This document shows, piece after piece, positions 38,801-46,364 of a DNA stretch of 64,000 nucleotides. The position numbers were made by a program, and so were the translations under genes. Location of the stretch: IMG/VR virus record IMGVR_UViG_3300032282_005033, positions 1 to 64,000 of that record; one strand, given 5' to 3'. Source of the DNA: a virus. Each line of letters opens with the position of its first letter. The stretch's first letter is position 1. The notes beneath the pieces were generated by a model. That model searched no databases. It saw only the letters and a program-made list of their open reading frames with translations, and had not been told where the DNA came from.

Positions 38801-40887
38801 CTTTGTGAACTAAGGTACAATTCCCATTTTTTAGCTATTAGAGCATTGGTTGCTTCTGGCGTTGTAAGGACTGGTGCTTGCACATCGTTTGGCGATTTTC
38901 TATTTTTTAAATAGTCTATTGATTGTGTATTAAGTGGTGCGTGCAGTACCTCTGAACAATAATTTATATAACTGATTACTGCTGCATCATATACTTGCTC
39001 ATAAGTGGTTTTTGAGTTTGCACCAGCCAAAGCAACTTCGACAACCCTTGCTACCTGATCTCTTGTTTTTAGTGTTATTTCTTGATTTAAGCTATTGATT
39101 ATAACCGTATCTAAAGATCTATATTTTCCAAAATCTAATAATGTAATACCAAATTGACCCATTAAATTATCCCAAAGAGATCTGCTACTTTGCGTTATTG
39201 CAGCTTCTTCTTCACTTCTAAACATAGAAACATCTGGACTATAAATTTTTGATTGAACAGATTCAGGTATATAGAGAGTTATTCCGTTTCCGTTTACCCA
39301 ATCATTCATTACGTTAGTTGTTAAAACTCCATTATTGTATGGAATTTTATCTTCATATGAAGATCCGTAAGGTGAGTTAACTATTGTGTCGTATCCATTT
39401 TCTAAACTTGGATCTGTTGTAACTCCAGTTGTAACTGCCGTCTTACCTTCAACTGTATTCATCAAAAACTCTGAGTTAACTGAATTAGCCAATGATCCAG
39501 CTGCTTTGCCCATATATTGCCTATATTTACCCCAATTAACTGCTTGGTTAAAATCGTTAATCATAGGAAGAAAAGGTTTATGATTAAATTGGAAAAGTTC
39601 CAAATCTACTTCTAGGGTAAATGGATAATTTGGAACTGTAGAAATAGTCATTGAAGATAACGCTACGCCAGTTATATTAAAAACAGAATTTAAATAATGA
39701 TTTTTTATTGGAAGAATTGGAGAATATTTAAAAGCTGCAACAAGTCCCCTTAAAGAAGATATAAATTTATCTATCTTTTTTTCATGTTCTGGATCTTTAA
39801 AATCAATATAAAAATTTGATTGCAAGCTTATCTTTGTTGCGTCATCTACTGTAATGCCCCAAATTTCTTCATAGTTTGGAAAAAATAATTTTAAGTTAAT
39901 TGTTGTATCTCTGTAACCAGAATTAAATTTAGGAGAAGCTTTTTGTCTGATAGCCCCACCTGTTAAACTTCCAGTTTTAAATCCTGTGTTAACACTAATT
40001 GAAATTGGAGGTACGTAAAAATTTGCGGCACCTAAACGCAAATGAAATATATCTGGGTTAACCGGAGGAGCACTGTTGACGTTTCTTATCTTTGCATCTG
40101 CCTCGAGAATTCTTTGTGCTGTTGATAAATTTTCTTTAGCCCAAATTGCTTTAAAAGTTGCTTTACCATTTTGGTCTGTACCAAAAGCTTTAAACAAACT
40201 TTCAAGCATCTGACTACTGTCATTTAACGGATCTTCAGTACCACTATACCCTGCGGTTGCAGCAAGTGCGGTTATATACAGTCTATAAAGATTAGGAAAA
40301 AATTTATATACAGTAGCTAAAGCAACTGGATCTGCAAAAAAATAATCCTTTGCTTGGTTAAGTTTTTGCATCCACATTGTATCTCTTACGGGATCGGCAT
40401 ATTCAGTTGCAGATTTTCTTAGTGTGTCTGCTTCCTGAAACCTGAGACGAGCAAATTCTCTTATTCCTCCAGCCATTTCTGCCAAAGACAATAGTCCAGA
40501 CTGGTATATTTTTTCAAAAATTAGATTTCTATTTTTTTCATCTTCTAAAAATGATCTTTCAGATTTTCTAAAACTTGTTAAATATTTTGTAAAACCATCA
40601 TTTAATGCATCTCTAGACGTGCCCCAACCACGCAAATTTTTGTTTACTTCATCAGAAGAACCATCTAAACCAAAATCTCTTCCAGCTTCAGGTATTAAAA
40701 ATAATGGACTGATTGCTACTTTCGTTGAGTCACCGATAAAGTCAAAGAAGTTTGCTGCCTTAGAAAGGAAAGATCTATCGCTTCCCATTTCTCCAAACAA
40801 AGAACTGATTGGAGCTAGATCAGAATCGGCGTACAGGTTCTGTGAGGCTTCGTTTCCAGTTATGTCTATTTCATTTTCTGATGCCAT
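29896..40887 (-). CDS. Giant tail hub protein with thermonuclease-like C-terminal domain, 3663 aa
   Basis: At 3663 residues this is the largest gene here. The N-terminal third has segments resembling tube or distal-tail folds (NFYVPPISISVNTGFKTGS near 290; FQHIGSKDTMISISLTVFGE near 830). Around 1420-1470, GVRVHLRAGYGSNPNSLQTV followed by FNGVIAEVEHGEIMTITA matches the gp27/gpD-type hub domain. A hydrophobic Ala/Val/Gly stretch spans about 3196-3243. Near 3365-3490, VTHVRDGDTFEVVD, then AIRFDGINTAELDK and later HRYMGTVFY correspond to the DGDT strand, the R..(l/g)(v/i).T.E active site and the second catalytic Arg of staphylococcal nuclease-like domains. It follows the 151-residue gene by 3 bases. 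I infer a central baseplate hub; nuclease activity is untested. Confidence 0.8.
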   Translation of the reverse strand: MASENEIDITGNEASQNLYADSDLAPISSLFGEMGSDRSFLSKAANFFDFIGDSTKVAISPLFLIPEAGRDFGLDGSSDEVNKNLRGWGTSRDALNDGFTKYLTSFRKSERSFLEDEKNRNLIFEKIYQSGLLSLAEMAGGIREFARLRFQEADTLRKSATEYADPVRDTMWMQKLNQAKDYFFADPVALATVYKFFPNLYRLYITALAATAGYSGTEDPLNDSSQMLESLFKAFGTDQNGKATFKAIWAKENLSTAQRILEADAKIRNVNSAPPVNPDIFHLRLGAANFYVPPISISVNTGFKTGSLTGGAIRQKASPKFNSGYRDTTINLKLFFPNYEEIWGITVDDATKISLQSNFYIDFKDPEHEKKIDKFISSLRGLVAAFKYSPILPIKNHYLNSVFNITGVALSSMTISTVPNYPFTLEVDLELFQFNHKPFLPMINDFNQAVNWGKYRQYMGKAAGSLANSVNSEFLMNTVEGKTAVTTGVTTDPSLENGYDTIVNSPYGSSYEDKIPYNNGVLTTNVMNDWVNGNGITLYIPESVQSKIYSPDVSMFRSEEEAAITQSSRSLWDNLMGQFGITLLDFGKYRSLDTVIINSLNQEITLKTRDQVARVVEVALAGANSKTTYEQVYDAAVISYINYCSEVLHAPLNTQSIDYLKNRKSPNDVQAPVLTTPEATNALIAKKWELYLSSQSVDGLLSQSITNNVEAILRKRKVDIIDKTSKEWISLHAVEEKKFMDAFTILLYERTFKDEGIKSLLGQAAIKQSNQLGLPAFTIKEWEVPMMKVDLDPNSVIVNSVSLSMGNNLAKMQLQMQEEPTFQHIGSKDTMISISLTVFGEKELTKIKKMFDFLSGLARLEHAAGVIGFMGIKNIITALSGVKYVLPISFTVDTVPGYPHVYNVNLMLADFDIFQQKRENISSEQQIDFIKTFGTKRNPFLRLKQRWDMINAYPDMPLSVVDPDTKLVVGSMDPDYYFRSFEMFDNDVVNSIVEPHQYTIPTGEWQDEKTHLNDRGKSYVYFVKKMLIESSGDYNAVKKYLIDDEKLPAAEAMKIFRIAIFDQQSEPEFQTDLQSSRFIANKYPTLWKDMIDSFQSDEDIDYKFEDIKFNTRYGDFKIGDLVSGSKEEMDKFNKLITLDTEKDKNELPSFDPDDVDHFGVMHLIPAADSGTTDKIPAIYQTPDGGYVMGYSNKKDGRFYIAQDFLRLSSDGKLTPTSQVTKISDTQAPERDSQVSHTGVVGAASLSQTTHAYGSDQTDKMQSVQSAGTHKGVAKHWQKMMLDTQYRDTTGRMLRAFPTYMLWLIDDSNYFAGVKLFDNFYGLQSIIDFSIVQSEDILGDTLVLRLSNTYSKLSRPEATISSIVDLNGELTQNIGTGSLNTVNLSSGTAQIIDTLITRSMNIKSHMSSKYVTEIDHIRLKPGVRVHLRAGYGSNPNSLQTVFNGVIAEVEHGEIMTITAQSDAVELSPIINSTKKKGDSGKIDGGINTGLWMSEPRDLMVRLLSMGASRMREAFSHATRGAVFSENKFGIRHFGSILYAPLTPEEQAKHDQYRQSVINAFNAIGNNPISGSVGLAWNSAANLITGGALIAGSSSLAMTTAGLSPGIGGNVGMESAGGSVRTPVVGAMQSLWGNFSTQRDLEIFKRNIYPGNGVGVAQFLGGDLDDGWATMASIDISSVDQEKFGYLNRLSNDTWSNLIDQSSKPGGLDASVVLDQATSQNKLVNSSHSIGLSKVISGGISGAVGSYNPLAGMFLGVGLLKSLNGRGASNIMKTLGLMSDSDDDIYDEVSFRAQTYMRSVWDMFQMCAKLLPNYIVAVRPFEDRSTIFYGKPHWLYTSGVFPVSTGFPNEEQAKKEGSTIPGYIEPDDSLQKILLSVNKEMTPNADALASLQNKESSISEDIANISKDMINMSGVFKAGRKLKGRIINFSDKGRNAYYEYGKVKSRLPVNKGKVQVGFHLPFNKAGTGIDMSIQQDHQQIPMLPIRFSYPFFTNRVSGTLPSLDFDKIVHGAKQENLIQSVASLVKVSLIDKNLVIKDKDTEKTALVSQKPGDDEPTLDFNFNFAAKLPLMGIQDILINQAAFDPSGIYDPKAGLGQINASQTVRMPVPFADFANAGDIDGAIGESVYLNEKFTKYFDDLDPAYQLSNSRFPSLSINFTEWGMPKNADDEQFYIAMRWPYDPTSESSIKAREALSPTWPGAKSKAVDLPVGPDARRDTLKKFLNMYNIREEDLAGSPEDYKKRKVLVYNPEKKTAVVCTPAYFLWGKTEADGSGSNKIDAIISPDAAYFLGLLINDKGQILSPLENIGVVSSAAGKEMGGPEVSNSTNDQWAQLGMAEKNLTECMFTFVDDSTPVGVVTSQFNPSNRFSYDKNISEDTMLIGFGAFKAAEDNTTLSDIAYNQWGGLTGTVLPAKMASATAGVDTRMGGKENLQSGVIIKNEFTYDDVLAIKTDIDWAKEWELGGNYLQYYSTVMDGDLNDLAQDKLLDKVKDDRKNKKFDNFASVYDVTDNISVIARGYYDENFDSKTKTIAGNGRTVKEAEEIWDQFRYGYHNYDSVKNIFQTIFQLDPDDNEPSNDALFQLLSKGKTDVLEEFGADPRSNEFSTLLGADWTSTLNAQTAAKQSAVNIAVTEYVDAGYVIDENTGQRVLNQDAGLVDLYNELIVRKVKAISNLVENSLKSYEYSTYNEPGASANKHNEDAQKMLAKIDTPKKLYLMMVGLFRQKLWKDPYSRAWLVLRPDKKRFNPSGTTQFVMGTMPVLAPVVAGFNIGNDENDQWSFRPVDKIWAAFIDYKAEYSTSDSKLKSLLQKNAHEGNGSSNWIQGVAEDANNFWNRNIGPIYHAFTASLGNLLNMFRMSMAQMGYGLNELENFTKQANILNKAYNDSIYYSLGRPGTLLRAVDNPFTREYGEPVVEVREPFQRLHYISSFTHILSNNIKENTGGIATQITAVSDGKYPVTVSLDKSAPPEKQVEKTVETGLYFDNVKGEGVWGILHPIFHPLQTARGIAKAASGDPDELSARRVALAHLKESLKDIYDGEIIVIGNTDIRPHDLVYLADVYERMYGIFEVEQVVHHFTPETGFITSIKPNAFVTVNDPARWFMSSWIASRFSMQNLRNDTRMLLSSKSNNPLTTMTGEVSVDHLSDLLKDQMMGGIQYTHGHSALLKDIQANQVADTMPEGSAKIKEMIKASTGNQGNQAGAAIVAGIVMPVVTAAATIATMPAGPIVSGMVAGAGALLTDAAWGAWKWVRDNVLDQHGCYIQYLSKNGQAMDAGLSNFQGMVVGRASTKRLLPKALGIKTNVKSESGYAWIRSDDLLKSLGWKEKQISNLVRYTSLENAIVHAELLKYSGLGPEKTGLNQYFKTIVRVTHVRDGDTFEVVDVLGNIKEPYAIRFDGINTAELDKITVSQDIAVVDPQSSASKALVFTNERVYNKLIALRINPNRPDMILTADDLEAGATKNNIANYSIAREPNASNYSEHRYMGTVFYKTDPNSKQNIINKLKSIFLAIPEGTSDSILYVKDKAKELINPASVISTRFDTLYLEYDNLLKTTSVNYQNGKYSEYLEIDPEHLPETGDPLGKLTQLELRSFDVLVNLLILEKVYDKASEWPVVSWDEYYDDGSPITLNWELVVNNLARVYTETLNYISGPALNSSLNPELVKVNPT

Positions 40888-40890
40888 ACT

Positions 40891-41346
40891 TTACCTAAAC
40901 ATGTCGTCTGTTTTGAGGTGTTCACTTAATATATTAGCTGAACTATTTTTATTAAATGTAGAACTGTAATTGTTAATTATACCACTTTTTTTACTATTAT
41001 TTCCTAGTTTATTAGCTATATCTTGTCTTGCTGCTGGACGAACAGATTCTTTTTTATATCTAGCTTTTTGAATTGCTTCATTATCATAACCCTGCCCTTC
41101 CATTTGAATTGGAACAGTAACCTGATCCATTAAACCTTCTTTAGAACCCCTTACTGGATCTGATTTACTTTCTGATAAAACTGACCTAGAAGAATTGGTC
41201 ATGTTATTTTTTTCATGGCCATCACTTTTACTTGTTGCAATTCTGGCTGAAAAAGCATTGGCTGTTTTAGTTCTTGGGGATGTGTCTATCCTTTTTTGAG
41301 CAGCTTCTTTTAAATTTTTATTCTGTTGATCTGCACCAAAAATCAT
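40891..41346 (-). CDS. Hydrophilic low-complexity tail protein, 151 aa
   Basis: A 151-residue protein rich in Ser, Lys, Asn, Arg and Asp, with few hydrophobics, so probably largely disordered (SSRSVLSESKSDPVRGSKEG; NNYSSTFNKNSSANILSEHL). I do not recognise it. It lies between the 1667-residue tail protein and the hub gene, 11 and 3 bases from each, so it is cotranscribed and may be a chaperone, a scaffold or a flexible linker of the hub. A weak ribosome site (TAGGTGTG) precedes the ATG. No CGG is present. Confidence 0.7.
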   Translation of the reverse strand: MIFGADQQNKNLKEAAQKRIDTSPRTKTANAFSARIATSKSDGHEKNNMTNSSRSVLSESKSDPVRGSKEGLMDQVTVPIQMEGQGYDNEAIQKARYKKESVRPAARQDIANKLGNNSKKSGIINNYSSTFNKNSSANILSEHLKTDDMFR

Positions 41347-41357
41347 TTATTACACAC

Positions 41358-44300
41358 CTAAAAGCTAGAGGCCACTCGGGAATACGGGTCTTGACCGAGT
41401 CTGGGCAATCCATTATACATAGTACTGTTTATTTGTGCATCACTAACACCTCCAATTAAACCTCTTAGTCTTTCAATGTCTTGAGGAGAGCCTGATGTAT
41501 TTACCTGATATTGCATTTGCCCTTCTTGATTATTTGCTTGAACTTGTTGAGTAATTGCTTGTCTGGTTGGATAGTTTGTTTCATATGGGTTTCCTCCTGG
41601 CATCATGGGGGGTCCAGAAACATCTCCTTTTGTAAAATCTTTTTTCTTTTTAGACTGGTACATAAAGCTTCCAGCTATTGTCATCAAAGCAGCTGCCCCA
41701 ACTTGTTTAGAGACAGGATTTGAAAATAATTCTTTTAAAGCTCCATTTTTAAAAGACTCTGCTACTCTTTTGTACGGATTGCGAGCTTTTGATACTAGCG
41801 AAGACATGCCAAAATTTTCTGCTGCTTGTTTTAATTCTTCACCGAGTGCTTTTGTACCAGCTGTTGAAGTAGAAAGTAAAGTATCAGATATTTCTTTTGC
41901 TTTTTCTTCTAGTTCAGACACGATTCTACTACGGTTTAAGGCTGCAAAAGCTTGTTCTCCAGCACCTTCTCCATAGGTAGTTGAATCCACTCTGCCAGAA
42001 AGTCTATTCATAAAATTCATGATTTCTTCTGGTATTGATTTAGCACTAGGTGTTCCAGCATCTCTTTCGGCATCCGCTAAAAACTGCTTTGCTTGTTCCG
42101 CAGTTAATGACATAATATCCGCACTACTATCTCCAGTATGGTCCCTATATGATTGCTTGAGTAAGTCAATAGCATCTAAATTTGTCGCATGCCCTCTCAA
42201 TCTTCTTCTATTTCCAGCTAATGAAGCTAGAGTTATGCCAGTATGCTCGATGCCTTCTGGTCCGCATCGCATCCATTATGCTTAACGACTGCTTGCCATG
42301 TATTTTTACCATTTCAGACTGCAAAGTATCAACAATATCTAATATTGATCCAGTTCCAGTTGGATGTGATTCTTGAATTGCAGCTACACCCTGCATCAAT
42401 CTTTCATTAATATCTATTTGTATTGCACTTATATTTATTTGTGCTTCTTGACTTGGTACTGCTATTTGTTTTAATTCTTTTAATTTTCCAAACAGACCTT
42501 GCATTTCTTCACCTTGCAAAAGTGTTTGCGCCTGAATTCTGTAAGCTGAGTGTCCGACTATAACTTGTTGGCCAGACACCTTACCCGTTAAAGTTTCCCA
42601 AGACTGAACCCTTGCATTCACGGCTTTTGCTTCTTGCGCAATTCTTGTTGTTGCACCCGCAACGCTTGCAAATCTTTTCGAACCTTCTTTTATTGCAACT
42701 GTTTCAAAAAAAGATTTATCTGACATAGATCTTAATTTTGCTAAATGTTTTCTTATTGCGTTTCTTTGTGCTGAAGTTAATGATCTATCTGCTGCAGCAT
42801 CTTGTAAACCGGCTTCTACGTTGGCCCTTATTCTGCCACGATCACCTGGTATTCGTGTTCTGGTTGCTAAGATTGTAGGGTCAATGCCAACTAATTCATT
42901 TAATGATTCTCCATTTGCTAATTGGATTCCCATTGTTCTTCCAAAAAATCTAGACTGAGCAGAAAGAGCAGCAGCTGAAGCATCTGCTGTAGTAAAGTTA
43001 CTTAATGTCCTTGCTGTAACCATTGTTGCTCCATCAATTTCAGAATTTCTGTCATTGACTGCTTGAGCTATAGCCCTATACGCTCCTACTATTTTTTTTT
43101 GCTCTAGGTATGATTTTCCCTTTATTGCCTCTTGTAAAGGGACTACTTTGCTTGAAGATATTTGATTAATTAAGTCAACATAATCCGAAGGAGGTATAAT
43201 TCCAGCTCCATATCCTGCTTCTAACCTATTTAGGTAAGCACTTGTTGCAGAATCTGCGGTTAATCTTAGGTTATTCATTACTTCTTGAGTTTGTAATGAA
43301 AGGTGCGCAACAACAGAAGTCCTATTAGACGCTGCTCCTATACTTCCTTCAGCTGGTTTTATATTTTCAATTCCCAATTTTGTACTTAACTTTTGAAAAA
43401 CCGTTTGTTGCATTGCTTCTGTATTAACACCTGGTATAGCAGTTCCAGTGAGAAATCCTTCTAGTTGGCTTTCTGTTGCTGTAATTCCTTGCAAGTTTAA
43501 TTCTTCTCTTAATACATCTTTGAATTGTGAAGCGACTTCCGGCACATCTGTTTCAATCCCCAATTCAACAAAATTACCTGCTGTATATTGCGCACCTTTT
43601 TCTGCAGTTAGGTTTTCTAATACTTGAACAGTTTGTCCATTTCTAATAACATTTCTTCCCCTAACTGAAGCGGATTGTAAACGCGCAGCTTGTTCTAATA
43701 TGGAAGAATTAAATTCAGGAAGGCTAGTTCCACCCAATCTTTGTTCTGCGGCTAATCTTAAGAATGTTTCAGATGCAACTTCTTCTTCTTCTGTATTTAC
43801 AAAAGAAATATTTCTTCCACCTTTATTAGTGTATTTTCCTTTTCTTATGTTTAATGCTTGTTGCATGTCTTCAAAAACTTGTCTACCAGTTTCTTCATCC
43901 ACTCCTTGTCTTCTTAATTCTTCTATTATTTCTGGGTTTAATTCTTGTTGAAAAAACATATGCGCTGCGTTTGGATTTGATGCTTCTCCTACCAGGCCTT
44001 GTAGCGTTCTAGCATCTCCAAATTCAGGTCTTAACAAAAGTGATTCTTCTGGACCTTGAGGGTCTCTTTTTAAAGTAAACCCAATTCTTGTTCTTCCCTC
44101 GTCATCCTTAAATGTTTGCATTAACGCTAGACCGGTGTCATCCAAGTCAAAAGTTCCTTCTGATGCTTTGTATATGGCTGCATTAGTGCCAGATATTGTT
44201 ATTATTTTTTTATTTGAAGTAAATGAAACAAACGGGATTTTCCCATAACGTGTTTCTATAACAGAATGACCTTGCAAATTAGCGCGTGTTGGAGCTGTTG

Positions 44301-46363
44301 TTAATTGAGATTCGTATGTTCTCAATTTGACTCTAGTCATATCAGGTATTGCTAGAGCAGCTTCCCCTTGTTTTTCTCTTGCCACTTCAGTTCCATAATA
44401 TGTAACCATTTCATTCATTAAGCCAGGAATTCTTCTTGGATCTTCGTTTTGCATTATACCCCTGTGTAGTTGAGCTATATGTAATCTTCTTCTTTCTAAT
44501 TTAGCTCTTGCTTCTGGCGATAATAAAGTAAGGTTGATTGAACCGGGGGTTCCCTCAACTAATCCAAAAGCTTCAGCTTGAGTAAGTATGCTTTTTTTAA
44601 AATCTTCTGGAAGAATTCCGGTTTCAAGAGCTTGATCGATTTGGGCTTTGTGCTGCACAACGTTTTGTTCAATTCTTGCCATTAATTCTGGATTAGAATA
44701 TAATTCTGGATCAGACATTATTCCCATTGTGTTTGTATAAACAATGCTTTCCCCACCACCAGAAACATCTAATGTAATACCTGGAATCGAACCAACTTCT
44801 TTTTTTAATGCTGATTCGGGCATAAATGCCAAATATTTTTCTCCTTCTTCATGTGCGGCTAAATATACTCTCATTATTTCTAATTCTTCTTGTTGGGATT
44901 TGCTTAATTTAGTATAGCCTTCTAATTGTTTTACTCTTGCTTTCATTTTTCCTACATTTATACCCGCTATATTTTGCACTACATCTTCTGCAACAGCCTC
45001 ACCTTTTGCGGTTCCTGCACCTGTTACAAATCTTGAGGGCGCACTTGTCCCAGTTAATGCGAATTGTTCTGCGTTAACAGCTTCGGTTTCTAGCTCTCTT
45101 AATTCTTGTAGTTCTTCAGTTGATATATTGCCTCTTAATTCAAGTTCTTCTTTTCTATTTTTAAATTGTGTTCTTTTAAATTTTGCCAACCTCATCATTG
45201 CTGGTTTATTATAGACATACGCACCGTCAGCATAGGTTTCTAAATTATCGCCCAATCTACCTATCATTTCGCTATATTCTGGCACTGCAGTTCTTCCAGC
45301 AGATATTTCTTTTAACAGTTCCATAACAGACTCTGTTCTACCACCAGATTTACGTCTAACTGCTTCTTCTAAATCTTCTTTTAAAAATCCTGAAATGTTT
45401 TGCGTGTCAAGATCTTCGCCAAGTGCACTATAAAAACCCGATGTTGTTAGTATGTTTTCAAGAGCTTCTCCTTGAGTTAAAAATGCCCCGGTTCTTTGCC
45501 TTCCACCTGAGGCTGAAACAAAAACTTTTTCTAAAGGAGTTAAGCTTGTATCTTTACCAGCAACTCTTAGTAGAAGTTCTTCCGGAGAATATTTGTAAAC
45601 AGTTTGACCAACATTAGTTATCCCTAAAGCTGATTGTATTTCTTCTTCGGTAAAAGAAAGTGATTTTGGAGATAATTCGCTTTGAAGTCTTTTTGAAACT
45701 TTTGATATACTTTTAGAAATTTTTCCTAATGATTTGGCTTTTTGAGCATCTGTACCAGTTAAAGAAGTCTTAATATGCCCAAAAAGTTCTTCTATAAAAG
45801 GTTGAGTAAATGTTCCTGCACCAGCCAAAGTCCTTAAAACGTTTTGTTGATATAAATTTAAAGACTCTTCTGATCCTGCGACTTGCAAACCAAAAACTTG
45901 AAGACCTTCTCTAGTAACATTTTCTAAACCAGGAAATTTTTTTATATAGGGAGAATTTTGTCTTAAATTATTTAAATTTGTTGTATTATTTTCCCAGTTA
46001 AATATAGCCAATGTTCCGCTGAACTTGTTTTCCTATTAAATGACCTAGCCCGTTTCTTCTTAAATCATCTCCGGACGCATTTCTTAGATACTGATTAACA
46101 GCCGATACTTGAGATTCAAGTATTCCAGCTCCTGTGGATTGGCTGACTGATGTTCTTTTTCCTCCTGGAAAAAATTGTCTGAAATCAACAAGGTTTTCTT
46201 GTTCAACAGCACTTGTTGCTTCGGTAAGTCCATCATAAAAAATTCCTGTAGCTTTATTTAATACTCTGCCATCATCTTCTATGCTTAAGAGTTTATACGC
46301 ACCTGATCTACTCTTAAGGGCTAATCTTAAAGCTCTTACTGATGGATTAATTGAACTAGCCAT
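41358..46363 (-). CDS. Large tail protein made through two +1 frameshifts at CGG, 1667 aa
   Basis: Three open frames join into one gene. Piece one (46363-45998, AGGAG ribosome site) encodes MASSINPSVRALRLALKSRS and would end after 121 residues. Piece two (open to 42208) begins after CAG CGG AAC at 46018 with GTLAIFNWENNTTNLNNL and has no ribosome site of its own. Piece three (to 41358) begins after ATG CGG ACC at 42264 with GPEGIEHTGITLASLAGN. Removing one base at each site gives exactly 1668 codons including the stop. The product is Glu/Ala/Leu-rich and mostly helical, with a hydrophobic stretch QVGAALMTIAGSFMYQS near the C-terminus. Between the probable tape measure and the hub, it may be a second tape-measure-like or hub-interior protein; I do not recognise a family. 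Confidence 0.78.
42262..42264 (-). promoter_or_regulatory. Frameshift codon 4: ATG CGG ACC, +1
   Basis: Minus strand GAT GCG ATG CGG ACC AGA. Downstream frame closed by TAA at 42278-42276; upstream frame closes at 42208-42210, so the shift must occur within about 70 bases. Skipping C gives ATG-GGA-CCA-GAA. Unshifted residues RTRRHRAYWHNSSFISWK look like out-of-frame translation. Confidence 0.8.
46016..46018 (-). promoter_or_regulatory. Frameshift codon 5: CAG CGG AAC, +1
   Basis: Minus strand CAA GTT CAG CGG AAC ATT, with a stop six codons past CGG (45998). The new frame is closed by TAA-TAG about 15 bases before CGG, leaving a window of about 40 bases. Skipping C gives CAG-GGA-ACA-TTG and opens a frame of more than 1250 codons. 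Confidence 0.8.
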
Positions 46364-46364
46364 T

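Noticed and set aside
23600-46040. The five frame breaks as sequencing or assembly errors at a motif
   Set aside because: A motif error (for example at modified CGGA) would also disturb out-of-frame copies. TCCG on the plus strand occurs harmlessly out of frame at 738-741, 8922-8925, 39283-39286 and 50445-50448, among others. Only in-frame copies are junctions, which points to translation. A few independent errors are not excluded without reads.
41358-46363. Three separate genes (46363-45998, 46011-42208, 42272-41358) with short overlaps
   Set aside because: The second and third have no ribosome site, and one would need a TTG start. The overlap ends of the first two translate to short unrelated tails, and both junctions share CGG with a +1 relation.
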